Assembly (NCBI GenBank): GCA_949825065.1
Contig: OX463852.1
Coordinates: 16,704,189-16,768,188 of the forward strand
Source: Odontocerum albicorne
Taxonomy: Eukaryota; Arthropoda; Insecta; Trichoptera; Odontoceridae
Reading direction: 5' to 3'
Length of the DNA: 64,000 nucleotides
In this document: one piece after another, positions 1 to 8,955 of the stretch
Layout: every line of letters begins with the position of its first letter
How positions within the stretch are numbered: position 1 is the first letter of the stretch
Position numbers and translations under genes: made by a program
Notes under the pieces: model-generated
The model's database searches: none
What the model saw: the letters and a program-made list of their open reading frames with translations, nothing else
Told to the model about the DNA's origin: nothing

Positions 1-608
1 TTTGTAATATCCTTCTTTAATACAATACTAAATTTACATATAATTTTAAACATCATTCTCACACCGTACACTCCCTTCAAAGTACATTGCTTCCAGTGGT
101 TCTACATACTATACACCCGGAGGTTCGATTGATGGGGCCGAAGACTATGTTGTATGTCTCCCGGTCACGGTCTGCAATACGTTCGAATCACCAATTCGGA
201 TATGTGATACTGATAATTACCAATATTTTAGAGATTAAAGTCTAGTTTTCAATAGAAGAAATGATATGAATAAAGGTTGTGTTATAAACGTAGTGCATTT
301 TCATAAAAAAATAACTACATGAAGTATCTATAAATAAATGTTTATTGCCATTTAAATGTCAATCGAGACATTACATTGAACTTAGATGTGCTACTTTCGG
401 GTTCATGACCCCCGTTTTCTCTGAATAAGCTGAACTTTCCAATGAGTAAAATATTTAAATAGAAAATTTGATCGCACGTAGGCGAATTAAATTGCAAAAA
501 TTTTGCGTTCAATATCAATTAATAATTAACACCCTAAGCGAAATAAGTAACGTCCACTGTATTGCCAGTAAGAAAAAACGCCAAAGTAGCGTTTATATAA
601 TATAATGT

Positions 609-610
<2 letters not shown>
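1..610. other. Non-coding flank with a possible old dispersed repeat
   Basis: No gene is visible. The stretch about 85-205 (TTCCAGTGGTTCT... then GTCTCCCGG... then CCAATTCG.ATATG) resembles 13,155-13,255 in the same order and spacing, so both may be decayed copies of one repeat. The rest is A+T-rich sequence in which I recognise nothing. Confidence 0.3.

Positions 611-645
<35 letters not shown>
611..645 (-). repeat. Poly(A) tail of the LINE (35 T on the + strand)
   Basis: An uninterrupted run of 35 T marks the 3' end of the minus-strand LINE. Its length and purity fit a recent target-primed insertion, because older tails in this window are short and interrupted. Confidence 0.9.
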
Positions 646-647
<2 letters not shown>

Positions 648-702
648 CCACTTTGCACGGATTTCTCCTGTTACACAAAGAGGGTTTGCTTCTAGCGTTA
701 GC

Positions 703-3564
703 TTATTCGTTAGGAATAATATCAGCCAGGATTCTTCTCATACTGCTAGACGGTACCGAGAATATATCAACCGTGTCATTCAGTTGGTTCAATATCTCTA
801 TACCACGCGTGACTGAGTGTTTAGCCATGATATTCGTCCTGTAAGTTGGTATGTAGAACAGAGGGTGATTCCTTGCACGGATATATTTATTGGGTACATA
901 TAAGCTTAGTGCTTCTAGAATCGCGGGACAGTTAAAGGAACCTTGGAAAACCTTTATTAGGAATATCGCAATGGATTCTTGCCTTCTTGTTTCAAGGCTT
1001 CTATAGTTACACACCGTGAGAAGTTCGGCATGGTGAGCATATTTTGGGTAATCGCCCTTTGTTCTGTACCATAGATATCTGAGGAATTTTTTTTGTATTT
1101 GTTCTATATTGTTTTTGTATTTGAGCTGGTGAGGAGCCCAAACCGTAGATGCATACTCTAATTTGGTTCTAATTAGATAATTATATAAATTTCGGAGGAT
1201 ATCGGTGCTGTTAAATTCTCTTGATATTCTCATTACAAAACCGAGTAGTTTGTAACAGTCCGATATCAAACGCGAGACATGGTTAACGAACGTGAGTCCG
1301 ACATCGAAGGTTACGCCCAAATCCTTGAATTCAGAAACTCTGTTTAGTGCCACTCCCTGTATAGTATACTGATGGTGGATTGGTGAAAACGATCGACTAT
1401 AAGATACACAGACACATTTATTAATATTGAACAGAAGATGATTTTGCTCACTCCAGGAGACTAGGGAGTCTAGGTCCTTTTGTAACTGTGCACAGTCCTG
1501 AGGTGAATTGATCTTTTTGAATATTTTCAAGTCGTCAGCGAACAATAAACATGTCGAGTGACTTATGGAATTTTGAATGTCGTCTATTAATATGAGGAAT
1601 AGTAGGGGACCTAAATTGGATCCTTGTGGTATACCAGATCTTGCGATAAATTCCACAGAAGACTTGTTACGGATTGTTACGTATTGAGATCTTTCTTTTA
1701 GGTAAGATGCAAATAATCCAATTAGATTATCGCTGAAGCCAAGTTTGTGCATTTTCTTAAGTAATATATCGTGATCAACTTTGTCGAAAGCTTTCTGAAA
1801 GTCTGTATATATTACGTCCGTTTGTGAAAGTTCATCTAAGTTTGACGCAATCTGTTGTGTGAGAGAGAGAAGATTAGTAACAGTCGATCGTTTTGGCAAA
1901 AAGCCATGCTGGTTTCCAATAAGTCTTGTTGATACTTGGTGGGTCAATTGGTTGCACAGTACAGTTTCGAAAATTTTTGGAAGCAAAGAGAGAACAGCTA
2001 CAGGTCTGTAATTATGAGAGTCTAACGGGTCTCCCGATTTGAAGATAGGGCAGACCCTGGTTGTCTTCCAGCTTACGGGAAATGTATTGGTATTTATGCT
2101 CAAGTTAAATATGTAGCAGATGGGATCACACACGTATTTCGCACAGACTTTGAAAATGTCGGCTGATAACCCATCTGGTCCGATTGCTTTGTCGGTTTGC
2201 AAGGAGTTTATGCTTTTCAGCACGTCTTCCTTAGAAATGGAATGGAGCGATATGCTTCTGCTGTCTGACGAACTGTTTAAAATATTTTTTGTGTCATATT
2301 TGGCCGCTGAATCTACGTAAACTGATTGAAAATATTGTGCAAAGTTTTCTGCAATCTTTTGGGAGTCTTCGGTTATACTGTCTCCCAGTTTCATAGACTT
2401 GAAGCTAGTTTTATTCGTTTTTCTATTTTTTACATGATTCCAAAGATTCGAAGGGTTTCCTCGGATGTCGGCCTCTATCTTGGCTAAATACTCATGGCGC
2501 GATTGTTTTATTTGAGTTTTTAATTTGGCTCTCAGCCTCGAGTATTCTAAGTAATCAGCCTGGTTTCTGCTTTGAAGATAATTGTTGTGAAGTTTGTTTT
2601 TGTTTTTGAGATCTCGGATTATATCGACATTGAACCAAACTGGATAGTTGGGCAAATTTGGTAGATTATGTTTCTGTGGGACGCAGATATCTAGCGTTCC
2701 GTAAATTACACTATGGAAGTACTCTACGGCTTCGTCAATATTATCTATGCTATACAGGGTGTTCCAGTCGAAGTGTAGTAAAATATTCTTTAAGAGTAAA
2801 AAATTTGCCTTTTGGTAGTTATATGTAGGGCGGGAGTTGCGTGGGGAGGGGGGAGGAGCCCTGGGTGGCGAAGGGCGATACTTGCGACCCCTCCCACGGC
2901 CCACGCATCTCACCTGGATCTCCACGGAGAGTGTCGGATGATGTCTATCTTCCTTTACAAAGCATTCCAACGATCTGTCCACCTTGCAGTTGGTATTGCT
3001 TAAGACTAGGTCCAGCATATTGCCGTATTCGTTATTTATGTGATTGTATTGGACAAGATCGTTGGACTGAAGAAAACAGTCATAATCCAACAATACTTCC
3101 GTGGATTCATTATTCAAATTAAAATCTCCTATAATTAAAACATTTTTGCTGTGTAACTTAAGATTGTCCGAATTCAGAGAGTCATAAAATTTCTGTCGGG
3201 TTTCGTCGGCACCCGTGCACTCGAAGTAAACTACACAAATATATATTGTTATATTGTTTATCCTGCACCTCACCCAGATGTCTTGGTCCTTTGAAATTTC
3301 TAGCTCAAATATGCGTTCACAGGGAATCCTTTGGTTTACAGCCAATAGTACCCCCCGCCCGCGCTCGCCCGCGTCACTCCGGAACACGTGGTATTCGTTT
3401 GTTTCGAACAGCTCTCCATTTTGAACAGACGGACACAACCAGGATTCCGTGAGCGCTATTATGTCCGCATTTTGTAATAGCGTATTTTCCCGGAATTCTT
3501 GAAGTTTGGTTTTGAGACCTCTTACATTTTGATACAAAATTCTAATTTTTCCTGTTTTGCTCAT
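703..3564 (-). CDS. LINE ORF2: endonuclease-reverse transcriptase, 953 aa
   Basis: This polyprotein nicks genomic DNA and copies the element RNA at the nick. Residues 1-215 form an exonuclease/endonuclease/phosphatase-type endonuclease: QNVRG near 12, ALTESWL near 37, GDFNLN near 146, and a terminal EDRHHP near 205 where many relatives have SDHxP. Residues about 222-246 are an unusual Gly-Arg then Pro-Arg-Ser rich linker. The reverse transcriptase follows: GPDG at 462, PIFKSGD near 506, YTDFQKAFD at 586-594, GIPQGSNLGPLLF near 644, and catalytic FADD at 675-678. The thumb and a C-terminal region ending with a decayed-looking hydrophilic tail complete it. There is no stop or frameshift, and the length suits a full Jockey/CR1-group ORF2. 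The start is chosen because IRILYQNVRG begins within 10 residues, as expected for this domain, and because it overlaps the end of ORF1. Confidence 0.93.
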   Translation of the reverse strand: MSKTGKIRILYQNVRGLKTKLQEFRENTLLQNADIIALTESWLCPSVQNGELFETNEYHVFRSDAGERGRGVLLAVNQRIPCERIFELEISKDQDIWVRCRINNITIYICVVYFECTGADETRQKFYDSLNSDNLKLHSKNVLIIGDFNLNNESTEVLLDYDCFLQSNDLVQYNHINNEYGNMLDLVLSNTNCKVDRSLECFVKEDRHHPTLSVEIQVRCVGRGRGRKYRPSPPRAPPPSPRNSRPTYNYQKANFLLLKNILLHFDWNTLYSIDNIDEAVEYFHSVIYGTLDICVPQKHNLPNLPNYPVWFNVDIIRDLKNKNKLHNNYLQSRNQADYLEYSRLRAKLKTQIKQSRHEYLAKIEADIRGNPSNLWNHVKNRKTNKTSFKSMKLGDSITEDSQKIAENFAQYFQSVYVDSAAKYDTKNILNSSSDSRSISLHSISKEDVLKSINSLQTDKAIGPDGLSADIFKVCAKYVCDPICYIFNLSINTNTFPVSWKTTRVCPIFKSGDPLDSHNYRPVAVLSLLPKIFETVLCNQLTHQVSTRLIGNQHGFLPKRSTVTNLLSLTQQIASNLDELSQTDVIYTDFQKAFDKVDHDILLKKMHKLGFSDNLIGLFASYLKERSQYVTIRNKSSVEFIARSGIPQGSNLGPLLFLILIDDIQNSISHSTCLLFADDLKIFKKINSPQDCAQLQKDLDSLVSWSEQNHLLFNINKCVCVSYSRSFSPIHHQYTIQGVALNRVSEFKDLGVTFDVGLTFVNHVSRLISDCYKLLGFVMRISREFNSTDILRNLYNYLIRTKLEYASTVWAPHQLKYKNNIEQIQKKFLRYLWYRTKGDYPKYAHHAELLTVCNYRSLETRRQESIAIFLIKVFQGSFNCPAILEALSLYVPNKYIRARNHPLFYIPTYRTNIMAKHSVTRGIEILNQLNDTVDIFSVPSSSMRRILADIIPNE

Positions 3565-4372
3565 TTCCTAGACTTGGCTTTTTAGCTTTTAAAAATATAA
3601 ATTTGGAGACAGCTATCCCAACTGGCCAACTAGCAGGGTCGTTGAATTTTTCAGCTAGCTGCTCGGGTACTCCAATTTTAAATGATGCGTATTGTTTTTT
3701 CGTAGGGAGTTTTTCAATTTGAAAGTCTTCTTTCTCGATAGACCTCACATATGTCAAAATATCGTCCGTGGTTGTCTCTGGGACAAATCTCCAAGCGTGT
3801 AGGAAGACTGTCCTTTTTACAGCCTTCAGATCAGTGTTTGTTTTTGAACCGGTAGTTACTACTGACCTTTTGGTCTTACGTTTGACAAGTTTCCAGTCAC
3901 TCGAGCCTTTTGGTGCTGAATCGTCAAAATCTTGGTGAGAAGAGGTTGTTGGGTTTTGCCTTGTAGCCTCTGAGTAGGTTTTTGGACTTTCTTTGTTTTT
4001 TGCAGCTTCAGTTGGAGTTGCTTCTGGCGTTTTCGTGGGTTTGGTCCTTTTTCCAACGTTATGTATTTTTGGGGTCGCGGCTTTGGATTCGGGTATGTGG
4101 TTTGGTTTATAACTCACCCTTGGCTCGGAAATAGGTTCCCCAACTCCAATGGTTTCGCTTCCCTTCGTACTCACTGACACTTTTGCCTCGAGGGATACTA
4201 TCTTCGCGCACAAAGATGCTATTGTATTGTCTTGAGTTTTGAGTAACTCAGTTTGACCAATTACACAATTTTCTAAGTTCGATATTTTGCAAATGAGAGA
4301 CTTTAATTCTCCTCTCAATTCCGATACAACTCCGGTAAATTCCTCGATAATTGCGGCACTTGATCGAGTCAT
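3542..4372 (-). CDS. LINE ORF1: coiled-coil RNA-binding protein, 276 aa
   Basis: This is the putative nucleic-acid chaperone of the same LINE; family ORF1 proteins coat the element RNA. An in-frame Met at 4459 would add 29 residues, but the Met at 4372 is the likelier start because the coiled coil begins right after it. Residues 8-66 carry heptad-spaced Leu/Ile/Val (a trimerisation-type coiled coil). Residues 80-182 are a Lys/Pro/Ser/Thr-rich, probably disordered linker. Residues 185-262 look folded and RRM-like (RTVFLHAWRF, then a helix and ASFKIGV). I see no CCHC zinc knuckle, unlike classical Jockey/I gag-like ORF1 proteins. It ends inside the first codons of ORF2, which suggests coupled translation. 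Confidence 0.8.
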   Translation of the reverse strand: MTRSSAAIIEEFTGVVSELRGELKSLICKISNLENCVIGQTELLKTQDNTIASLCAKIVSLEAKVSVSTKGSETIGVGEPISEPRVSYKPNHIPESKAATPKIHNVGKRTKPTKTPEATPTEAAKNKESPKTYSEATRQNPTTSSHQDFDDSAPKGSSDWKLVKRKTKRSVVTTGSKTNTDLKAVKRTVFLHAWRFVPETTTDDILTYVRSIEKEDFQIEKLPTKKQYASFKIGVPEQLAEKFNDPASWPVGIAVSKFIFLKAKKPSLGNEQNRKN

Positions 4373-4612
4373 TTTAAATATATTGATATGAAATATTTTT
4401 TTACTCGCACATTTGACTTTTTCGTCAATTTTCGACGAGTTGGACGGAGAGCGCGGCACTACACGTCCGTTCAGGTAGAAACTCGGAACCGAATGGAATC
4501 TTACGTATTATAAGTAGATTATGTTCATGTTTTCAATAACATTATAACGAGTATCTTATACAGTTTAAGATAACTCGAGTTGTATATGTACATAGATAGT
4601 ATATTACTTATA

Positions 4613-4643
4613 TTAGGTCCTTACATATGAAATTGGCGTTTTG
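4613..4643 (+). repeat. Left TIR of the intact mariner
   Basis: 31 bp, identical to the reverse complement of 5870-5900 and preceded by the TA target duplication. The transposase would bind here. Confidence 0.95.
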
Positions 4644-4802
4644 CCGTACTGGCAACTTTGATCTCAAATATCTTCTCTTTGGTTAGGAATTCCAAATTAA
4701 AATTTATACAGCTATTTACTCAAGTATTTGTGTTTCGAAAATTATAATTCATTTGTTTTTTCTTCAATTGTTTTTTTTTCTTTGCGTCACTCAGTTTACA
4801 AA

Positions 4803-5822
4803 ATGGAAAACTTGAAATATCGCGTTATTTACGATTACGAGTTCCACCGTGGCACCAGTGCTGCAGAAACGGCTCGAAGGATTAATGATGTGTATGGCGA
4901 CGGTGCCGCAAAAGAAAACACAGTGCGTTTTTGGTTCCAACGTTTTCGTTCTGGAAATTTCGACCTGCAGAAGAAGCCCCGTGGACGGCCGGAGACCAAA
5001 GTTGATAATGAAGAATTGAAGGCTATTGTGGAAGCGGATCCATCGCAAACCACGTCCGAGTTAGCTGCAGGCTGCGGTGTTAGTGATAAAACTGTTTTAA
5101 TCCACTTGAAGCAAATTGGGAAGGTGAAAAAGCTTGAAAGGTGGGTACCTCACGAATTGAGTGAAGCAAATCAACAAACGCGCGTTGACTGCTGCGTTGC
5201 ATTACTCAACCGGCACAATAATGAAGGGATTTTGAATCGAATCATTACCTGTGATGAAAAGTGGATCCTGTATGATAATCGGAAGCGCTCATCGCAATGG
5301 CTGAACCCTGCCGAACCAGCCAAACCATGCCCCAAGCGAAAATTGACTCCAAAAAAGTTACTTGTGAGCGTTTGGTGGACTAGTGCTGGTGTCGTTCACT
5401 ACAGCTTTCTTAAATCTGGCCAGACGATTACGGCAGATGTCTATTGTCAGCAACTGCAAACCATGATGGAAAAGCTAGCTGCTAAACAACCGAGGCTGGT
5501 TAATCGCTCTAGGCCACTGCTGCTTCATGATAACGCTAGACCACACACTGCACAACAGACGACTACCAAATTAGAAGAGCTTCAATTGGAATGTCTAAGA
5601 CATCCACCGTACTCTCCGGACCTTGCCCCAACAGATAACTATTTTTTTCGAAATTTGGATAACTTCTTGCAAGGGAAAAAATTCAACTCCGATGGGGCAG
5701 TCCAAACCGACTTCAAAGATTTTATTGATTCCCGTCCGAATGGTTTTTTTAGTAAAGGGATCGATGAACTACCTATGAGATGGCAAAAGTGCATAGATAG
5801 CAATGGTACATACTTTGATTAA
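4803..5822 (+). CDS. Mariner transposase, 339 aa, apparently intact
   Basis: This is a cut-and-paste transposase of the IS630/Tc1/mariner superfamily acting on the flanking TIRs. The N-terminal bipartite DNA-binding domain has two helix-turn-helix regions: residues 1-55 (including VRFWFQRFRSG) and about 70-107 (ELAAGCGVSDKTV, HLKQIGK), followed by the WVPHEL linker near 114. The catalytic triad is complete: D151 in TCDEKW, D243 in LHDNARPHT, and D278 in SPDLAPTDNYFF, with exactly 34 residues between the second and third Asp. The start at 4803 is preferred over an upstream Met at 4728 because MENLKYRV is where mariner proteins normally begin and the extra 25 residues are Phe/Ser-rich. The third motif reads APTDNYFF rather than the commoner APSDYHLF. 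Database annotations often call such copies SETMAR-like. Confidence 0.94.
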   Translation: MENLKYRVIYDYEFHRGTSAAETARRINDVYGDGAAKENTVRFWFQRFRSGNFDLQKKPRGRPETKVDNEELKAIVEADPSQTTSELAAGCGVSDKTVLIHLKQIGKVKKLERWVPHELSEANQQTRVDCCVALLNRHNNEGILNRIITCDEKWILYDNRKRSSQWLNPAEPAKPCPKRKLTPKKLLVSVWWTSAGVVHYSFLKSGQTITADVYCQQLQTMMEKLAAKQPRLVNRSRPLLLHDNARPHTAQQTTTKLEELQLECLRHPPYSPDLAPTDNYFFRNLDNFLQGKKFNSDGAVQTDFKDFIDSRPNGFFSKGIDELPMRWQKCIDSNGTYFD

Positions 5823-5869
5823 ATAAATATATTATATTAAAAAAAAATCAACTTTATGTTCCTCCCAAA

Positions 5870-5900
5870 CAAAACGCCAATTTCATATGTAAGGACCTAA
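5870..5900 (-). repeat. Right TIR of the intact mariner
   Basis: Exact inverted copy of 4613-4643, followed by TA at 5901-5902. Confidence 0.95.
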
Positions 5901-6205
5901 TATTTTAGTTTCCTAAGGTTGATTAATTTTATTTGTTGTTTTTTTACTGTACATTAACTCTCGTTCAAATTATTTTGGAATGAGCAATCTAAATCGCAAA
6001 GTAAATAAATTACTATCATGTTTTAATCGATTTTGATTTACTCAAATAATCATTTTCAGAATTGATCATTATTAAATGGCCTAAAAATTGATATTTTTAC
6101 ATATACTATTTAACTTATGGATGTTTTTATACATGGATACTACAAGATAACTACTACCCTTTAGGAGCGGTGCCCCTACTCAATAATAAATTGACTATAT
6201 TAAAC

Positions 6206-6268
6206 ATAAAGAATAACTGCTAAATAAAAACTATTTTTTATAGTTTTTATTTAGCAGTTATTCTTTAT
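6206..6268. repeat. Perfect hairpin: 29-bp arms, 5-nt loop
   Basis: The left arm 6206-6234 is the exact reverse complement of the right arm 6240-6268, with TTTTT between. It could be the folded tip of a MITE, a young inverted duplication or a transcribed hairpin. No coding sequence is associated with it. The flanks (5903-6205 and 6269-6465) contain nothing I recognise. Confidence 0.92.
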
Positions 6269-6465
6269 TAAATTTCATAACTGGAAAGAATACTTTTAAA
6301 GTACATTTAGGAAAGCTAATGTCAATCAAATAAACTTCAAAATTACCCAAAATAGGTAATGCCTAGTAGATTAAGGCCCGAATTCATAGTCATGCCTTAG
6401 TACTAAATACTAATTTCTAGCCTTTAAATGTATTTATTTGTATTCGAGTCGGACCTCATATTTAT

Positions 6466-6510
6466 TGTATTACACTTTCGTTGTATACAGTAGTCTGGCG
6501 GGACAATTTT
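6466..6510 (-). repeat. SINE 3' tail fragment
   Basis: Matches the family tail seen elsewhere in the window (reverse complement TTACACTTTCGTTGTATAC...CTGGCGGG). The head and body are missing. Confidence 0.6.
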
Positions 6511-6524
6511 TTTGCTATATAGTA

Positions 6525-6850
6525 ATTAAGTTCATATGGAACCAACTTATCAAGGTCTTTCACCTTTCCAATTTGCTTTAAATGTACAGACATTATAGCA
6601 GCACCAACACCAAATTCTTGTGCCATTTCGCGTACCCGATGTTACATATTTTCTTCTAATAAAGCTTTCAATTGTTTGTTTTCAACAGTAGCAGGACGTC
6701 CTCAACCCTCTTCATCTTTAAGACTTACGTCTCCGTTCTAAACTTTTAAAACCAACGCCGCACTGTTAGTTCAGAAGTGGTTCCGTCACTCCATGTTTAG
6801 TTAACATTGCGTGCTATTTGAGACGCATAATTCCCAAGTTCAAAAAGGTT
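6525..6850 (-). pseudogene. Mariner transposase remnant, N-terminal DNA-binding half
   Basis: Read on the minus strand it shows ARNVN...VRRWF, a KALLEEN stretch, VREMAQEFGVGAA and then HLKQIGKV, ending near DLDKLVP. This is the paired helix-turn-helix region of a mariner transposase, collinear with residues 25-118 of the intact protein at 4803-5822. Several stops and at least one frameshift separate the pieces, and the catalytic domain is absent. No TIRs were found. It belongs to the same broad mariner lineage as the intact element but is far older. Confidence 0.75.
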
Positions 6851-7434
6851 TAAAGTAATTCAAATTAAATGTCTGATTCAATAAATACATATATAACAAA
6901 ATCCTGTCAAACAAAAACAATATTTCCTAGTAAAGAACATTCCAAAATATATAATATTAAAATCGGTCATGATTTTCGAAACAACCATACATATTACAAA
7001 ATATAACTATAATTTAGTAAAGTATACTTACCTAACAGTGCAATACATATGTAATCCAATGTTACGTTAATCTACTGTACAAAAATTAATAATAAAAAAT
7101 ACACGTAATTTAAATGCATCTACCTCGTTTTATTTTGCACGAAATTTAAAATTCAGACGATAAAAATAAGTTACACAAAATTTTACTTATCGTTAAATTT
7201 GATTATAATCTGATAAAAATTGTATGTGATAATACATTTATCGTTTCGTCAAAAATGTCAGAATCCGAATTTTAAATTGCAATCGGGATTATTAAAATCA
7301 TTATAACGTGTTAATGTCCAATGTTGGAATTAATTTTGGGCACTTAAGATAATTTTAGAGGAGAGAAAAAAATCTAAATTCAATAAAAAAAAACATGTAT
7401 GTTAATACAAATAAAATACATACTATACATACCA
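6851..7434. other. A+T-rich DNA, nothing recognised
   Basis: No frame, box motif or repeat copy could be supported here. Confidence 0.4.
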
Positions 7435-7534
7435 TCGCGACATTTCCTTGTGTGGTGGGCAGAAAGAATATAGCGCTAGTATTTCCTTATCACGGCATAC
7501 TTCATTCGCCTCCTCCACATCCATACATCTTCTG
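7435..7534 (-). mobile_element. RTE-type LINE 3' end (first half, split by a SINE)
   Basis: On the minus strand this gives the C-terminal peptide type that recurs through the window (CMDVEEAN, VCRD...). The remainder of the same copy lies at 7770-7885, and the SINE at 7535-7768 separates them. Confidence 0.65.
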
Positions 7535-7768
7535 ATGACCTAGTTTATAAGACGAGTGTGGCTTAGTTTATAAGACGACTGACTTCCAAACCGGGGGTTG
7601 CGGTTCGACTGGCGTTAGAACCCAGTTTTAAGTTCAAGGTTTCCAGTCTGATTTTCACTGAAGGCTTGTTTAATATCTCTTTGATTGATTGAAAGATATT
7701 GCTACATGGTAATCAACCCGCCACGTGATATATTCAACAATAGTATAATACAATATTTTCATACTCGT
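7535..7768 (+). repeat. Near full-length tRNA-headed SINE inside a LINE end
   Basis: Head with A-box-like GTGGCTTAGTTTATAAGACG and B-box-like GGTTGCGGTTCGACTGG, then the family body CCAGTCTGATTTTCACTG...GGCTTGTTTAA, then a decayed tail. The first 20 bases of the head are partly duplicated at 7541-7556. The SINE sits inside an RTE-type LINE end whose two halves flank it. Confidence 0.75.
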
Positions 7769-7769
7769 G

Positions 7770-7885
7770 CAGTTCAATCTGTTTTTCTTACTCCTTACCT
7801 TTACTTTTCTTTCTTTCAAAATTTCATTCACTCGTACAACTATACTTTTCTCGGTCGTCCACAGCCACAACATCCACTCATGCTT
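7770..7885 (-). mobile_element. RTE-type LINE 3' end (second half)
   Basis: The minus strand reads TEKSIVVRVNEILKE then KVKVRSKKNR. This corresponds to the position just before the CMDV motif in other copies, so the segment continues the copy at 7435-7534. Confidence 0.65.
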
Positions 7886-7904
7886 GCATTGTCAATTTGT
7901 CAGA

Positions 7905-8605
7905 TATTTACTGGCATAACATCGGAATATTTTTCCATTCGCACATAACATGCTACAACTGCCAAAATTCGTTAACTTCATACCAAGGATTTGTTTTTAA
8001 ATAGTTCTAAATACAATACAACCACCGCAATGGTGAGTCATCTCACCCTAGTAACAACAATTCCCAATCATTTCTGCGTTTTCTTGTTAATTTACTGTTA
8101 TAATCTCGAAATATATTTCCATTCGCACATAACTTTTCAATTTAAAATATTAAAATAGTTCCAAATATAGCCTCCACAAGCATAAGTCATCCCACCCTAG
8201 TTATTAATTAAACGTTCCAAAATTCAAATTTCAACAATAGTCCTATCTGTATTTTCATGGATATTTACTGGCAAAACATGGAAATATATTTCCATTCACA
8301 CATAACATTCCTAACAGCTACCACGCAGTCGTCCAGTCCATTGGGGGATCAAGTTAAAATATTACAATAATTCCAAATATAACCACCACGAGGATAAGTC
8401 ATCCCACCCTAGTAATAAGCGTTCCAAAATTCAAATTTCAACAATAGTTATTTCAGTATTTTCATGGATATTGACTGGCATAACATCGAACTATATTTCC
8501 GTTCGCACATATCACTCTAAACAGCTACCACCATTCGTTCAGTTCATACGAAGTTAAAAATATTACTTAGTTCCAAAAATAACCGCTGAAACATGATTTA
8601 TCCCG
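7905..8605. repeat. Old imperfect tandem repeat, four diverged copies of about 150-208 bp
   Basis: The motif ATATTTCCATTCGCACATA recurs near 7925, 8108, 8290 and 8490. AAGTCATCCCACCCTAGT recurs near 8036, 8187, 8395 and, degenerate, near 8594. AATTCAAATTTCAACAATAG occurs at about 8222 and 8429. The shared order shows a locally duplicated, strongly diverged array rather than independent insertions. No coding potential. Confidence 0.75.
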
Positions 8606-8794
8606 ACTCGGTTGTCGAAGTACTCGTAGATTTCAAAAAGAATTTAGAATTATCAAACTGGAGATAATATTAAAAAAATGTTGATAACAATTTATCGATT
8701 AATGGAAAGAAATATATATTTTAGTTTTTTTATGTATGGTTAACTATTTTTTTTTATACAAATAAAAGGCTATGGAAAATATATCAACATAAAT

Positions 8795-8955
8795 TATTGT
8801 GTTTTAACACATTTTCGTTGTATACAGTACAGCCTTGCGGTTTTATTGCCAAATGTAAATATCTTAAATATATATTGAATAATCGAACCCGTAACCCCTG
8901 GGTTGGAAGACATACGTCATACCAACTATGCTAAAGGAGACCGTCAAGATATTAA
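8795..8955 (-). repeat. SINE copy with internal deletion
   Basis: The tail (ATTTTCGTTGTATACAGTAC), the B-box (reverse complement AATCGAACCCG) and the ACCAACTATG A-box side are all present, but much of the body is missing. Confidence 0.7.

Larger units (their letters stand above)
611..4480 (-). mobile_element. Complete non-LTR retrotransposon (LINE), CR1/Jockey-like, two ORFs
   Basis: This is a minus-strand LINE with both reading frames open. In element order it has a short 5' leader, ORF1, ORF2, a 3' UTR of only about 57 bases and a poly(A) tail, seen here as 35 consecutive T at 611-645. ORF1 and ORF2 overlap by 23 bases in different frames. An uninterrupted endonuclease-reverse transcriptase and a pure A35 tail suggest a young insertion that may still be competent. 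The exact 5' end is uncertain (about 4460-4510), and I could not identify a convincing target-site duplication. The endonuclease-RT layout without a visible RNase H places it in the broad Jockey/CR1 group; the clade needs a tree. Confidence 0.9.
4613..5900 (+). mobile_element. Intact mariner (Tc1/mariner, DD34D) with perfect TIRs
   Basis: A complete 1288-bp mariner. The terminal inverted repeats at 4613-4643 and 5870-5900 are 31 bp long and identical; they begin TTAGGTCCTTACATATGA and end GGCGTTTTG. TA duplications flank the element (4611-4612 and 5901-5902). The single transposase frame is open. Perfect ends and an undamaged gene in a window full of dead mariners argue for recent arrival, possibly horizontal, or for recent activity. 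TTAGGT-start ends suggest relatives in the mellifera/cecropia part of the mariner tree, but that assignment is from memory. Confidence 0.95.

Noticed and set aside
611..645. Poly(T) considered as a plus-strand promoter or terminator element
   Set aside because: Its position 57 bases past the ORF2 stop on the minus strand shows it is the LINE poly(A) tail.
2120..3452. Several plus-strand open frames inside the LINE
   Set aside because: They lie opposite the intact ORF2, have no domain features and are antisense shadows.
4791..5053. Minus-strand frames opposite the mariner transposase
   Set aside because: Antisense shadows of the intact transposase.
7685..7948. 87-codon plus-strand frame
   Set aside because: It runs through the SINE tail and the antisense strand of an RTE-type LINE end.
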